From Deltaproteobacteria bacterium (GTDB taxonomy: Bacteria; Bdellovibrionota; FAC87; UBA2466), in contig JACPWY010000007.1 of the NCBI GenBank assembly GCA_016196825.1, positions 66,468 through 130,467 of the forward strand: a DNA stretch of 64,000 nt, written 5' to 3'. The translations under genes and the position numbers were made by a program. Shown here piece by piece: positions 40,568 to 50,234 of the stretch (the stretch's first letter is position 1; each line of letters begins with the position of its first letter). The notes under the pieces are model-generated. The model did not search any database, was not told where the DNA came from, and saw only the letters and a list, made by a program, of their open reading frames with translations.

Positions 40568-41692
40568 CTAGAGCAGGCTGCGGAGGGTTGCGCTGGAGAA
40601 GTAGGCCATCGGATCGACGGCGCGGTTGTTTTCGCGGATTTCGAAATAAAGGCTTGCTCGTTCGGCGGAGCCGGTGTCGCCGACGTAGCCGATCGTTTCG
40701 CCCTGTTCCACGGTGGCCCCTTTTTCCTTCACAGTCTTGAAGAGGTGGGCACAGAGGGAATAGATGCCAGCCCCGTGGCTGATGATGAGCACCTTACCGA
40801 GGCCTTTGAGCCACCCCGCGAACTCGACGGTGCCTTTGAAGACGGCTGAAACCGGCGTGTTGTGTTCGGCCTCGATCTCAAGCCCTTTGTGGAAAATCAC
40901 GGTGCCAAATTGTTCGTGGACGCTCTTGCCGAATCCCTTTGTAATGTGGCCCATGGGCACCGGAAGCGGCAGGGAATGCCTCACGGGGTGCGTCGCATTC
41001 TTGGGTGTCACTGGAAAGGTGGAAAACATCTGCGAGAGATCGCTAGAGACCTGTCGGTACTCCCTCACGGCCTTTTGATAGATGTTTTGCTTGCGATTGA
41101 TGAGGGCAACCGTTTGGCGTTTTCTCTCGAGATAGCCCTGGAGGAGCTGCTCCTGATTGCTGAGCTCGTTGAGCAACTTTCCGAGCTCCTCCTGAACGGT
41201 TGTGATCTGGGCCTCACTCTTTTTCAGCCGTGCAGCGCGTTCATCCAACTTCTGGGTGAGCTGGGCATGAGAACGAAATGTTCGATAAAGAATTCGGATG
41301 CGGCCGGCGAGCTGCCCGAGGTTTTCCCCGTTGGCGACAAAGCGCAGGAAGCCGTCTTTTTTGATCTTATAAATGAAGCGGGCCAGGGCGCCGAGACGGG
41401 CGCGCTCCGTGTTTTGGGCCGAGGCCTGCTTTTGAAACTCCATCGTGAGGTTGTCGCGGGCCATCGTGAGCTCGCGGTGGCTCGAGCGGATTTCGGCGAT
41501 CTTTTCACGCACCTTGTTCTGATCGGAGTTGATGGTGTCGAGCTCTTCGAGCAGATCGTGCTTGGCGATTTCTCGTTGCTCGAATCTAGGGCGTTCGTTC
41601 TGGATCAGCTCCCTGAGCTCGGCCGCCCGATTGTTGGGGGTGGCCCAAAGCACCGCGGAGGCTATTGGGAGAATGAGAATCAATCGAATCAT
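40568..41692 (-). CDS. envC: EnvC-like murein hydrolase activator (M23/LytM domain)
   Basis: 374 residues from MIRLILILPI; the ATG overlaps the ftsX stop (ATGA). Signal peptide, then a long antiparallel coiled coil (about 20-240), then an M23 domain (~265-370). In place of the canonical HxxxD ligand it has HKGLE, followed by GTPVSAVFKGTVEFAGWLKGLG and YSLCAHL. The Asp to Glu change could impair zinc binding, in keeping with EnvC-type activators, which are non-catalytic and switch on amidases at the septum under control of FtsEX. Position directly after ftsEX supports this role strongly. Confidence 0.9.
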   Translation of the reverse strand: MIRLILILPIASAVLWATPNNRAAELRELIQNERPRFEQREIAKHDLLEELDTINSDQNKVREKIAEIRSSHRELTMARDNLTMEFQKQASAQNTERARLGALARFIYKIKKDGFLRFVANGENLGQLAGRIRILYRTFRSHAQLTQKLDERAARLKKSEAQITTVQEELGKLLNELSNQEQLLQGYLERKRQTVALINRKQNIYQKAVREYRQVSSDLSQMFSTFPVTPKNATHPVRHSLPLPVPMGHITKGFGKSVHEQFGTVIFHKGLEIEAEHNTPVSAVFKGTVEFAGWLKGLGKVLIISHGAGIYSLCAHLFKTVKEKGATVEQGETIGYVGDTGSAERASLYFEIRENNRAVDPMAYFSSATLRSLL

Positions 41693-42579
41693 TTTACGTT
41701 TTCTCGAAACCTCAGAAAGACGCCGATGCTCCCCAAGAAGGCCATCGAAATTCCTAAGACGACGAAAAAGAGAAGCTGGAGCGGTGAAAGGAAGAGCCAA
41801 TTCTGGACTCCGAGGACGCTTGACCACTCTGTCGGGCCAAGGGCGGTGATCATGCGCCGGATGACGACAAGGGCGATGAGGGCGGAAAGCGTTCCCAGGC
41901 ATCCTTCGATGACTCCCTCCCAGAGAAACGGGCTCATCACGAATTGTTGGTTGGCGCCAATGAGTCGCACAATGTCGATCTCGCTTTTTCGTTGCTGGTG
42001 GCGCATCCCCATGAAGTTGGCGATGAGGAACGCGCAGCCAAGGACCGTCCCCGCGATGAGGATGATTCCGACCCAACGGAAAAGATTGCGTAGCTTCTTA
42101 TACTGAGCGAGCCAGTCCTCGGAGAAATCGCTCTCTGTGACCTCCGGGTACTGGGTGAGCGTTGCTTTCAAGATCGTGACGGCGCTCGAGGGGGCATCCC
42201 GCTTGAGCTCGATCTCAAGGACGTCGGGGAACAGCTCGCCCGGTGTGATCGGTTCATTGTCGGCCGAGCCGAGGAACGCCGAAAGCTCACGAAGAACCGT
42301 GTCCTTGGTTTTGAAGGTCACCCGTTGGACGTTTTCGAGCGCGAGGATCCGTTCTTTTAGGAACTGCACCTGTCCGGCCGTGAGGTTTTCTTGGAGATAG
42401 ATGGTGCCGGTGGTATTGGGGTTCGTGGTTTCTGCGATTCGTTCAAAATTGCGATAGCAGATGAGAAAGATGCCGAGGATCACAAGGGCCACGGATATCG
42501 TCGATAAGCTGATGAGGTGAAGCCAGGGGTGTCGCTTGAAGTCGAGAAGAATGCGCCTGAGCCCGCGGAGGTTTCTCAT
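41689..42579 (-). CDS. ftsX: Cell division membrane protein FtsX
   Basis: 296 residues from the ATG that overlaps the ftsE stop (ATGA). Four transmembrane helices (about 20-45, 165-195, 220-245, 265-290) and a large periplasmic loop between the first two, which binds the coiled coil of EnvC. The second cytosolic segment HQQRKSEIDIVRLIGAN is the family signature. Type VII ABC transporter that transmits ATP hydrolysis to the periplasm, not a substrate pump. Confidence 0.92.
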   Translation of the reverse strand: MRNLRGLRRILLDFKRHPWLHLISLSTISVALVILGIFLICYRNFERIAETTNPNTTGTIYLQENLTAGQVQFLKERILALENVQRVTFKTKDTVLRELSAFLGSADNEPITPGELFPDVLEIELKRDAPSSAVTILKATLTQYPEVTESDFSEDWLAQYKKLRNLFRWVGIILIAGTVLGCAFLIANFMGMRHQQRKSEIDIVRLIGANQQFVMSPFLWEGVIEGCLGTLSALIALVVIRRMITALGPTEWSSVLGVQNWLFLSPLQLLFFVVLGISMAFLGSIGVFLRFRENVK

Positions 42580-43262
42580 GTCCACCCCTGTTGGCGATCG
42601 GCGATCATCACCCCGTGTTCCAGCTCTATGACGCGCGAGGGGAATTCATCCATGAGGTTTTCGTCATGGGTGGCGATGAGAACCGTCGTCCCCATCGTGT
42701 GGATTTCGCGGAAAAGCGCCATGATCTCCCGAGCGGTGCGGTTGTCGAGATTGCCGGTCGGCTCATCGCCGAGCAGAAGGGCTGGCTTGCCGACTATCGA
42801 GCGGGCGATGGCCACGCGTTGTTGCTCGCCGCCCGAGAGCGTGAGCGGAAAATCCTTTCGGCGATCCTCGAGCCCGACTAAGGAGAGCACGCCGCGCACC
42901 CGGTGCTCGATCTCTCCTTGAGTCATCTTGCGCACTTCCAGCGGCAGCGCTACGTTGTCGAAGACGTTTAGGTCGGGGAGCAGCTTAAAGTCCTGGAAAA
43001 CAAACCCCACCTCGCGCCGGTATTGCGGGATGCGGGATCGCGAAATATCACTGATGTCGCGGCTATTCACCACGATCGAGCCGGACGATGCGCGCTCCAT
43101 GGCAAAGAGGAGCTTGAGGAGCGTGGTCTTACCAGCCCCGTTGATGCCGGTGACATACGCAAACTCGCCCCGTTCGAGATCGAAACTCACATCTCGGAGT
43201 GCGTATCGGGTCTCGGAGTACTGTTTGCCCACGCGGTGGAGTCGGACCATCTTTGCAGACAT
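42576..43262 (-). CDS. ftsE: Cell division ATP-binding protein FtsE
   Basis: 228 residues. Walker A GINGAGKTT (near 42), Q-loop FVFQDFKLLP, ABC signature LSGGEQQRVAIARS and Walker B ALLLGDEPTGNLD, with the H-loop THDENLMD. The Asn in GINGAGKTT replaces the usual Ser of GxSGxGKS. Forms the ATPase half of FtsEX, which regulates peptidoglycan cleavage during division. First gene of the ftsE-ftsX-envC operon; an intergenic 178 bases separates it from tRNA-Cys. Confidence 0.95.
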   Translation of the reverse strand: MSAKMVRLHRVGKQYSETRYALRDVSFDLERGEFAYVTGINGAGKTTLLKLLFAMERASSGSIVVNSRDISDISRSRIPQYRREVGFVFQDFKLLPDLNVFDNVALPLEVRKMTQGEIEHRVRGVLSLVGLEDRRKDFPLTLSGGEQQRVAIARSIVGKPALLLGDEPTGNLDNRTAREIMALFREIHTMGTTVLIATHDENLMDEFPSRVIELEHGVMIADRQQGWT

Positions 43263-43440
43263 AGGCCCCCAAAATTTCTCAGTTTTCTGTGAAAGGATTG
43301 CTGGCTTATTTTAGCATAGGAGGCGCTGCGGCCGGGAGGCGGAAGCTGGGTGCGGGCTACTGTAGATAACGCAGCGCAATCACCCTGGATTGTTTTTGCC
43401 ACGCGGCACGACTCTCGATATAAAACAAGTTCCTCCATGG

Positions 43441-43512
43441 GGCGCCATAGCCAAGTGGTAAGGCGGAGGTCTGCAAAACCTTTATTCCCCGGTTCGAATC
43501 CGGGTGGCGCCT
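43441..43512 (+). tRNA. tRNA-Cys (anticodon GCA)
   Basis: Cloverleaf with acceptor GGCGCCA/TGGCGCC, anticodon stem GAGGT/ACCTT around loop CTGCAAA (anticodon GCA), T arm CCCGG-TTCGAAT-CCGGG, discriminator T. CCA is not encoded. The second DUF4143 ATPase gene lies 64 bases downstream, so this tRNA may mark an insertion site. Confidence 0.95.
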
Positions 43513-43536
43513 AGTCCTTCGCATTTATCAGCGGCG

Positions 43537-43578
43537 CTTTACTCATGAGTAAAGTGATAATAGGATCACTTTACTCAT
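43537..43578. promoter_or_regulatory. Three-half-site operator overlapping the start of DUF4143 ATPase 2
   Basis: The half-site CTTTACTCAT occurs three times in alternating orientation. The first two form a perfect 18-base palindrome (43537-43554); the second and third form perfect 14-base arms ATGAGTAAAGTGAT (43545-43558) and its complement (43565-43578) around AATAGG. The third half-site runs into the ATG (43577), so a bound protein could block both transcription and translation starts. Confidence 0.7.
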
Positions 43579-44707
43579 GTCACACACACGTTATCTGCGC
43601 CCATTCGTCCAGAAGGACTTGGAGGAAAAAATTGTGTTGGTGGGAGGGCCTCGGCAAGTCGGTAAGACCACTCTGGCGCTTACGTTTCTAAATCCGTCGT
43701 CAAAAAAGAACCCGGCCTATCTGAACTGGGATGCCTCTGCTGACAGGCCTCTCATCAGGAAGGCAGAGTTCCCGCCGGGGGTGGAGCTGATCGTCTTGGA
43801 TGAAATCCACAAGTATGCGAAATGGCGCGGCCTGCTCAAGGGGCTTTTCGACAAGCGGGTTCCAGATCTCAAATTCTTGGTGACCGGCTCTGCTCGTTTG
43901 GATCATTACAAGAGGGGCGGAGAATCCCTTTTCGGGAGACACACGTCGTTTCGCCTTCACCCCTTTTCCCTGGGAGAGCTCAATGGAACTCAAAAGGACC
44001 TCGAGAGTCTTCTTCGATTCAGTGGCTTCCCTGAACCATTCTTTCGGCAGGACTCAACCAGGCTCAGGTTGTGGCGACGTGCCCGTAACTCCCTGATCAT
44101 CGGTGATGACCTAAGAGATCTGGAGCGTGTTCATGAGTTGAGCCAAATTGAGGCCTTGCTCGAGTTGTTGCCTCCCCGGGTGGGTTCTCCGATCTCCATT
44201 AAGGGAATTCGTGAGGATTTGGACACGTCCCATCACAGCGTGGAACGGTGGATCAAGATCTTGGAGAACCTCTATTTTTGTTTTCGCATTCCGCCCTACG
44301 GTAGTCCGAAGGTGCGAGCCGTAAAAAAGGAGCAAAAGCTTTACCTTTGGGAATGGACGGAGATCGAGGATCCTGGGATACGATTTGAAAATCTGGTTGC
44401 CTGCCAGCTTCTTAAGTACGTTCACTTCAAAGAGGACACGGAAGGCTTCCGGATGGAGCTTCGCTATTTGCGGGACACCGACAAGCGGGAGGTGGATTTT
44501 GTTGTTCTTCAAGAAGGAAAGCCACTCTTCGCGGTTGAGGCCAAGTTGAACGAAGAAAACATGGCTCCAGCACTCCATTATTTCAAGGAACGCACGCCGG
44601 TCCCCTTTTTCTATCAGGTTCACGGAAGAACGCGCGACTACCAACCCGACTTCCGGATCCGCGTCTGTCCATTCCCGACCTTTTGCAAAGACCTGAAAAT
44701 GCCGTAG
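43577..44707 (+). CDS. DUF4143 AAA-type ATPase, paralogue 2, with nuclease-like C-terminus
   Basis: 376 residues. Walker A VGGPRQVGKTTLAL (near 23), Walker B ELIVLDEIHKYAKW, sensor LKFLVTGSARL, winged helix SISIKGIREDLDTSHHSVERWIKILENLYFCFRI, then a DUF4143 domain with REVDFVVLQEGKPLFAVEAKL: the D-x(n)-ExK pattern of PD-(D/E)XK nucleases. DUF4143 proteins are widespread, patchily distributed ATPases of unproven role, often with mobile or defence genes. Its own operator overlaps the start codon, and it lies directly downstream of tRNA-Cys. Paralogue 1 is at 23.9-25.0 kb. Confidence 0.87.
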   Translation: MSHTRYLRPFVQKDLEEKIVLVGGPRQVGKTTLALTFLNPSSKKNPAYLNWDASADRPLIRKAEFPPGVELIVLDEIHKYAKWRGLLKGLFDKRVPDLKFLVTGSARLDHYKRGGESLFGRHTSFRLHPFSLGELNGTQKDLESLLRFSGFPEPFFRQDSTRLRLWRRARNSLIIGDDLRDLERVHELSQIEALLELLPPRVGSPISIKGIREDLDTSHHSVERWIKILENLYFCFRIPPYGSPKVRAVKKEQKLYLWEWTEIEDPGIRFENLVACQLLKYVHFKEDTEGFRMELRYLRDTDKREVDFVVLQEGKPLFAVEAKLNEENMAPALHYFKERTPVPFFYQVHGRTRDYQPDFRIRVCPFPTFCKDLKMP

Positions 44708-44739
44708 CCGGTAATTATACCGGAATTCGGGAGCGTGGT

Positions 44740-45882
44740 CTACAGCCCCATCTCGCCTTTTATCTGGGTCGCCCAGGCCTTTACGCGGCTATCGCTCAGG
44801 TTGTCTTGGTTTTCGATATCGATGACGAGGCCCATGAATTTGTCGCCTTTGAGCGCTTTTGATTTTTGGAACTCGTAGCCTTTGGTGGGCCAGTAGCCGA
44901 AGAGTTTGGCGCCACGTTTTTCAAATGGCTCCCAGAGCATCTGGATGGCGTCGACATAGGTGTCGGGGTAGCCCTTCGCATCGCCGAGGCCGAAGATGGC
45001 GAGCTTCTTGCCCGTAACGTTTGGGTTCACCTGTTCGATCATCGGGAGCATCGCCGCCCAGTCGTCTTGAAGCTCACCAATGTGCCAGGTGGGGATGCCG
45101 AGGATGATGTTTTCGGGGACTGAGAAATCGGCTGGCGTGATCTCGGTCACATTCTTCAGGTAGTCGACATTGCCCAGGGCGTCTTTGAGCATCTCGGCGA
45201 CGTTCTTGGTGTTGCCCGTGCTGGAACCGTAGATGATGACCGTCTTGCAAGCGGGGAGTGTGGGCGTTTTCGGATCGCCCGACGGCGCGGCTCGTGGAGC
45301 GGCCGCAGCTGGGGCGGCCTTGGCGGCAGCGTCGGCCTTTCTCTTGGCCTCGGCCTCTGCCGCCTCTTTTGCTCTCTTCTCGGCCTCGAGCCGTTGCCTT
45401 TCGGCCTCGGCGGCGCGCAGCTCATCGCTCTTCGCTTTCAAGGCCTCGAGACTCATCTTGGCGACTTCGGCCGTGTCAGCCTCTAATGTTTTGTGAATTC
45501 GCCCCGCGCTACTCGGCGCCTTCTTCGCCTTTCCGTGGAGCGCTTTCTCGAAGGCGTCCTGATCGAGCGCGATCCTCTCGTTGTCCCCACCCGATAAGTA
45601 AAACTGAAAATCGAATCGGTGGCCGATTGTCCCCTGGCGACCGCGCAGTGTTTCGATGACCGACTGTGGCACGGCGAGCGAACGGCAGAAAGAAGTGTTG
45701 TGAGACGGCAAGAAACTGAAAGAGAACGGTGGTAGGGGGCCGACTGTCGGGTGGTTCACCTGCAAAGTCACTCGTAGCACCTCGTTCGAATCGCCCCACG
45801 TTCCCCAGACTCCAATCTGGCCCGGGATATAGCCGTTGGTTACGCCGAAGTTTGCCGCTTGAGTCGATCCAAAGAATCCCAT
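44740..45882 (-). CDS. Flavodoxin fused to a beta domain and a coiled coil
   Basis: 380 residues from MGFFGSTQAA (a GTG at 45924 is an alternative). Three parts: an N-terminal ~130-residue beta-rich domain (IGVWGTWGDSNEVLRVTLQV, FSFSFLPSHNTSFCRSL), a 75-residue Ala/Glu/Lys coiled coil with a Pro/Ala linker, and a C-terminal flavodoxin (~215-380) with the FMN phosphate loop IIYGSSTGNTKNVAEML, the aromatic loop GIPTWHIGELQDDW and FGLGDAKGYPDTYVDA. The flavodoxin carries one-electron redox chemistry. Most flavodoxins are free 150-175-residue proteins, so this is an unusual fusion. The N-terminal domain is not recognised. Divergent from sdhCAB. Confidence 0.82.
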   Translation of the reverse strand: MGFFGSTQAANFGVTNGYIPGQIGVWGTWGDSNEVLRVTLQVNHPTVGPLPPFSFSFLPSHNTSFCRSLAVPQSVIETLRGRQGTIGHRFDFQFYLSGGDNERIALDQDAFEKALHGKAKKAPSSAGRIHKTLEADTAEVAKMSLEALKAKSDELRAAEAERQRLEAEKRAKEAAEAEAKRKADAAAKAAPAAAAPRAAPSGDPKTPTLPACKTVIIYGSSTGNTKNVAEMLKDALGNVDYLKNVTEITPADFSVPENIILGIPTWHIGELQDDWAAMLPMIEQVNPNVTGKKLAIFGLGDAKGYPDTYVDAIQMLWEPFEKRGAKLFGYWPTKGYEFQKSKALKGDKFMGLVIDIENQDNLSDSRVKAWATQIKGEMGL

Positions 45883-46010
45883 AGAGTTCTCGTGAATAAA
45901 GTTAAGACTCGACGATAGACACAAACCCTTGAAAATTCAACCGGCGGACCCATCTGATAAATGGGTCGGAACGTGACAGGTGGAGAAAGAATCGCTATCG
46001 TAAGTTTTCG

Positions 46011-46688
46011 ATGGAGTCCATCTCGCGTTGTCGTCAGTTTTGTCGCTCCACTGTCGGGAGTAAGTTCATCGTCGGCATCACCGGCGTCCTTCTTTCCGGC
46101 TTCGTCCTCCTGCATCTTCTTGAGAACACGCTGATCCTTGTTGGGGCCGAGACCTACAACAAGTACACTCACATGTTGGGCCAAAATCTTCTCGTGCTCT
46201 ACACGTTGGAGACCATTCTTGCCTCCATTTTCCTTGTTCATATCACGACCGCTGTGAAGCTCTACTTTGACGGCCGGAAGGCGCGTCCGGTTGCGCCGCG
46301 GCCGGCGTCTGGCGAGAAGGCGGCCACCTTTGCCGCGCGTTCCATGATCCTCACGGGACTTTTGGTTTTGGTTTTTCTGGTGTGGCACCTCAAGAGTTTT
46401 CGCTTCGGCCCGCATTATGACGCGACCTACGACGGTGTGGTAATGCGTGACCTCCACAAATTGGTTCTCGAGGAATTGTCGGAAGGTGAGGAGCTAGCGA
46501 TCTATCTCGTAGCTTTTGCAGTGTTGTGGGCTCATCTCTCTCATGGGGTTTCGGCGGTCTTTCAATCTTTGGGGTTGATGAGTTCGCGGGCGAAAAGATT
46601 GCGAGCCTTGGCGCTGGGTTTTTCCACCGTGGTTTGTTTGGGCTACTCGGGGGTTCTCCTCTGGGTCTATATGAGAGGAGGGCAGTGA
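46011..46688 (+). CDS. sdhC: Succinate dehydrogenase cytochrome b subunit
   Basis: 225 residues with five transmembrane helices (about 15-40, 60-85, 105-130, 150-175, 190-215). It is the single large anchor subunit of type B enzymes: [11 protein letters not shown] and [10 protein letters not shown] in the first two helices, [12 protein letters not shown] in the third and [16 protein letters not shown] in the fourth contain the His residues that bind two b haems. Stop and sdhA start share one base (TGATG). No SdhD gene is needed in this type. Confidence 0.92.
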   Translation: MESISRCRQFCRSTVGSKFIVGITGVLLSGFVLLHLLENTLILVGAETYNKYTHMLGQNLLVLYTLETILASIFLVHITTAVKLYFDGRKARPVAPRPASGEKAATFAARSMILTGLLVLVFLVWHLKSFRFGPHYDATYDGVVMRDLHKLVLEELSEGEELAIYLVAFAVLWAHLSHGVSAVFQSLGLMSSRAKRLRALALGFSTVVCLGYSGVLLWVYMRGGQ

Positions 46689-48592
46689 TGTTGGAGTCTC
46701 ATTTACCCTCCGGCCCGCTCGAGAAGAAGTGGGATCTCAGAAAGTTTGAAAATAAGCTCGTCAACCCGGCCAATCGTCGCAAACACAGCGTGATTGTGGT
46801 GGGGACGGGGCTCGCCGGCGCGTCAGTGGCTGCGACTATTGCAGAGCAGGGCTATCGGGTGAAGGTGTTCACCTATCACGAGAGTCCCCGCAGAGCCCAT
46901 TCGATCGCGGCTCAGGGCGGTATCAACGCGGCGAAAAATTACCAGAATGACGGCGACTCGGCGTATCGACTTTTCTACGACACTCTCAAAGGCGGCGATT
47001 TCCGCGCTCGCGAGGCCAATGTGTATCGCCTGGCTCAGGTGTCGGTGAACATCATCGATCAGTGTGTGGCCCAAGGCGTTCCCTTTGCGCGCGAATATGG
47101 CGGGATGCTCACGAACCGATCCTTCGGAGGTGCGCAGGTGTCGCGCACGTTTTATGCCCGGGGGCAAACGGGCCAGCAGCTCCTGTTGGGGGCCTATAGT
47201 GCGTTGATGCGGCAGGTGGGCGAGAGGACCATCGATCTCCATGTGAGAAGCGAGATGCTGGATCTCGTTTTGGTGAATGGGCGGGCGCGTGGGGTGGTGG
47301 TACGGGATCTGGTGACCGGTGAGATCGAGTCCCACAGCGCGGACGCGGTGGTTCTGGCGACGGGCGGTTACGCCAATGTCTTCTTTTTGTCGACGAATGC
47401 GAAGTATTCCAACTGCACGGCAAGTTGGCGCGCGTACAAGCGGGGCGCCTACATGGCGAACCCCTGCTACACGCAGATCCACCCGACCTGCATTCCAGTT
47501 TCCGGGGACTATCAATCGAAACTGACGCTCATGAGCGAGTCTTTGCGAAACGATGGGCGCGTCTGGGTGCCGAAAAAAGCGGGCGACACCCGCAATCCGG
47601 CTGAGATTGGTGACGAGGATCGCGATTACTTCCTCGAGCGGATGTACCCGGCCTTCGGCAATCTCGTGCCTCGCGATGTGGCTTCACGGGCGGCCAAGCG
47701 CATGTGTGATGAAGGCCGTGGAGTTGGGCAGACAAAGCTCTCCGTTTATCTCGATTTTCGGGATGCCATTACGCGGCTCGGCGAGCAAGAGGTCGCCGAG
47801 AAGTACGGCAACCTTTTCCAGATGTACGAGAAGATCACCGATGAGAATCCCTATAAAGTGCCGATGCGAATCTACCCCGCCGTTCACTACGTGATGGGCG
47901 GATTATGGGTGGACTACAACTTGATGAGCAACGTGCCGGGGCTATTCGTACTCGGCGAAGCCAATTTTTCGGATCATGGCGCGAATCGTTTGGGTGCCTC
48001 GGCGCTCATGCAGGGGTTGGCGGATGGCTATTTCATCGCTCCCTATAGCCTCGGCAATTATTTGGGTTCCACGAAGATGGAGCCGGCGAAAGACAGTGAT
48101 CCTGCGTTTCAGGAGGCTCTCGCCAATGTTCAAGGGCAGGTGAAGCAGCTTTTGTCGATCAAGGGGAATCAGAGCGCCGATGTTCTTCACAGACGTCTAG
48201 GTAAGATCATGTGGGAGTATTGCGGCATGGCCCGCAACGAAGCGGGCCTCAAGAAGGCGATGGGCGAGATTCGGAAACTGCGCGAGGAGTTCTGGTCCAC
48301 TCTGAGCGTGCCTGGCGAAGGGGCCCAGTTGAACTCGGAACTTGAGAAGGCCGGGCGTATGGCCGATTTCTTGGAACTCGGAGAGCTGATGTGTCTCGAT
48401 GCGCTGGAGCGCAAGGAATCCTGCGGCGGCCATCTGCGCGAGGAGTACCAGACCGAAGAGGGTGAGACTCTCCGTGACGACGCGAATTTTTCTCATGTGG
48501 CAGCTTGGGAGGGGACGGCTCAGGGGCCGAAGCTTCACAAAGAGGGGCTGCAATTTGAGTATCTCAAACCGGGAAGCCGAAATTACAAATGA
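46688..48592 (+). CDS. sdhA: Succinate dehydrogenase/fumarate reductase flavoprotein
   Basis: 634 residues from ATG 46688. FAD site [20 protein letters not shown], covalent FAD His region [14 protein letters not shown], quinone-side loops, substrate-binding IHPTCIP and [17 protein letters not shown] with catalytic Arg. The type B features (long N-terminal [23 protein letters not shown]) match the enzyme of Bacteroidetes and Bdellovibrio-like bacteria. Oxidises succinate in the TCA cycle. Overlaps sdhB by 4 bases. Confidence 0.95.
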   Translation: MLESHLPSGPLEKKWDLRKFENKLVNPANRRKHSVIVVGTGLAGASVAATIAEQGYRVKVFTYHESPRRAHSIAAQGGINAAKNYQNDGDSAYRLFYDTLKGGDFRAREANVYRLAQVSVNIIDQCVAQGVPFAREYGGMLTNRSFGGAQVSRTFYARGQTGQQLLLGAYSALMRQVGERTIDLHVRSEMLDLVLVNGRARGVVVRDLVTGEIESHSADAVVLATGGYANVFFLSTNAKYSNCTASWRAYKRGAYMANPCYTQIHPTCIPVSGDYQSKLTLMSESLRNDGRVWVPKKAGDTRNPAEIGDEDRDYFLERMYPAFGNLVPRDVASRAAKRMCDEGRGVGQTKLSVYLDFRDAITRLGEQEVAEKYGNLFQMYEKITDENPYKVPMRIYPAVHYVMGGLWVDYNLMSNVPGLFVLGEANFSDHGANRLGASALMQGLADGYFIAPYSLGNYLGSTKMEPAKDSDPAFQEALANVQGQVKQLLSIKGNQSADVLHRRLGKIMWEYCGMARNEAGLKKAMGEIRKLREEFWSTLSVPGEGAQLNSELEKAGRMADFLELGELMCLDALERKESCGGHLREEYQTEEGETLRDDANFSHVAAWEGTAQGPKLHKEGLQFEYLKPGSRNYK

Positions 48593-49332
48593 AACTGAAT
48601 TTGAAAATTTGGCGTCAAGGTGCCAAGGACAGCGATGGGAAATTTGTCGACTATCCCATCGATGACGTGAACCCCGACATGTCCTTTCTCGAAATGTTGG
48701 ATGTGGTGAACATTCGCCTCGTGGCCAAGGGTGAGACCGCGATCGAATTTGATCACGATTGTCGGGAGGGCATCTGCGGATCCTGCTCCTTGACCATCAA
48801 TGGTCAACCGCACGGGCCGGACACCGGCACAGCCACGTGCCAGCTGCACATGCGACGATTTGAGGATGGCCAAACGATCGTTGTTGAGCCTTGGCGCGCA
48901 AAGGCGTTCCCGGTGCTGCGTGATCTGATGGTGGATCGCTCGGCCTTTGATCGGATTATCGCCGCGGGTGGATTTGTCAGCGTGAACACCGGAACAGCGC
49001 CTGACGGAAATGCAGTCGCGATTCCCAAAGACATTTGCGAGAGCTCCATGGATTCGGCGGCCTGCATCGGCTGCGGGGCGTGTGTAGCAGCCTGCAAGAA
49101 TGCGTCGGCGATGCTTTTTGTCGGCGCGAAGGTGACTCATCTCGCGCTGCTACCGCAGGGGCAGCCTGAACGGCGTCGTCGAGTGCGCGCGATGGTAGCG
49201 CAGATGGACGAAGAGGGATTTGGCAGCTGCTCCAACACCGGGGCCTGTGAAGCGGCCTGTCCAAAAGAGATCAGCTTAGAAAATATTGCCAAGCTCAACC
49301 GCGAGCTTCTGGCCGCGTCTCTTTGCGATTAA
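48589..49332 (+). CDS. sdhB: Succinate dehydrogenase iron-sulfur subunit
   Basis: 247 residues. [2Fe-2S] ligands in CREGICGSC and the downstream TCQLH; [4Fe-4S] and [3Fe-4S] ligands in [11 protein letters not shown] and [12 protein letters not shown]. The N-terminal beta-grasp ferredoxin (INLRLVA..., [14 protein letters not shown]) and C-terminal dicluster domain have the typical size. Passes electrons from FAD to haem and quinone. Last gene of sdhCAB. Confidence 0.95.
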   Translation: MKLNLKIWRQGAKDSDGKFVDYPIDDVNPDMSFLEMLDVVNIRLVAKGETAIEFDHDCREGICGSCSLTINGQPHGPDTGTATCQLHMRRFEDGQTIVVEPWRAKAFPVLRDLMVDRSAFDRIIAAGGFVSVNTGTAPDGNAVAIPKDICESSMDSAACIGCGACVAACKNASAMLFVGAKVTHLALLPQGQPERRRRVRAMVAQMDEEGFGSCSNTGACEAACPKEISLENIAKLNRELLAASLCD

Positions 49333-50132
49333 AAAAGATTAAACCCAATGTCGAAGGAGACCACCGCTTGGAGCGGGCTCACCGTGAAGTCGGACGTCAT
49401 GCCCGCGGGGAGCAGGTAGTATTGCACACCCATGCCGATGCCGATGTTCATGCCGAGCGCCCACTTGTTTCGCCAGCCGAGCAGACCCACGAGGGTGGGG
49501 GCGTAGGCCGTTTGTGATAGGCCCGTCGATTCGGGGCCGAGAATGGCAAAGCCTGTTCCGCCCTGAAACCAAAAACCCTTGTAGGGCGATTCACCATAGT
49601 AGTTGGCGTTGAAGGTGGCGCCGAGAGCATTGACCACGTTAGTGGTTTCGCCCACCTTCATCGTTGCCTTGTCGACCTGGATTCCGAGTGAAAGGTGGTT
49701 GTTCGAAACCTGCTGAATGTGAACAAAGGGAATCGTCGTCGTCATGTTCTGCTTCACGCCCATGAGCACGTTGAATCGCGGAGAGGGGCCTTCGACCGTC
49801 ACGGCTGAGGTGGCCACGGCGGGATCCAGGCTCGATGGGGCGCGATCTTCATCGGTCACGACAGCGTCGCCAATTTTGATCGTCTTGTACTGAAAATTGA
49901 CCTTCACCTTCGCGGCTTTGGCCGTCGCCTGTACGATGATGCCGCACGCGACCTTCTCCTTTTCGCGGTGGATGCAGACGCGATCATCGGGGTTCCAATC
50001 CCCGGCCTTCTCCATGCTGGCGAGGGCAAAGACCTGGTCCGCCAGAACCTGAATGACGGTTGAATTAGTCGGCCCTGCCGCCATGAGGGCCGTGGAACCT
50101 GCCAAGAACGCGAAAAGTGTAAGTTTACCCAT
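49329..50132 (-). CDS. Outer-membrane beta-barrel-like protein
   Basis: 267 residues with a signal peptide ([19 protein letters not shown]). The N-terminal ~80 residues hold one Cys pair ([18 protein letters not shown]) and a SH3-like strand pattern; the rest has alternating strands ending [17 protein letters not shown], with Phe as the last residue, the recognition signal for outer-membrane barrels. Overlaps sdhB by 4 bases (opposite strand). Function unknown. Confidence 0.7.
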   Translation of the reverse strand: MGKLTLFAFLAGSTALMAAGPTNSTVIQVLADQVFALASMEKAGDWNPDDRVCIHREKEKVACGIIVQATAKAAKVKVNFQYKTIKIGDAVVTDEDRAPSSLDPAVATSAVTVEGPSPRFNVLMGVKQNMTTTIPFVHIQQVSNNHLSLGIQVDKATMKVGETTNVVNALGATFNANYYGESPYKGFWFQGGTGFAILGPESTGLSQTAYAPTLVGLLGWRNKWALGMNIGIGMGVQYYLLPAGMTSDFTVSPLQAVVSFDIGFNLF

Positions 50133-50234
50133 CTTGCCTTGATTATCGACACGGCGTTCCAGGGACTTTAGAGAAATGTATCGGAAAAAAATGAAAGCCC
50201 GATGGCCCCGATATTAGCCTTGAAATTTGAATAC

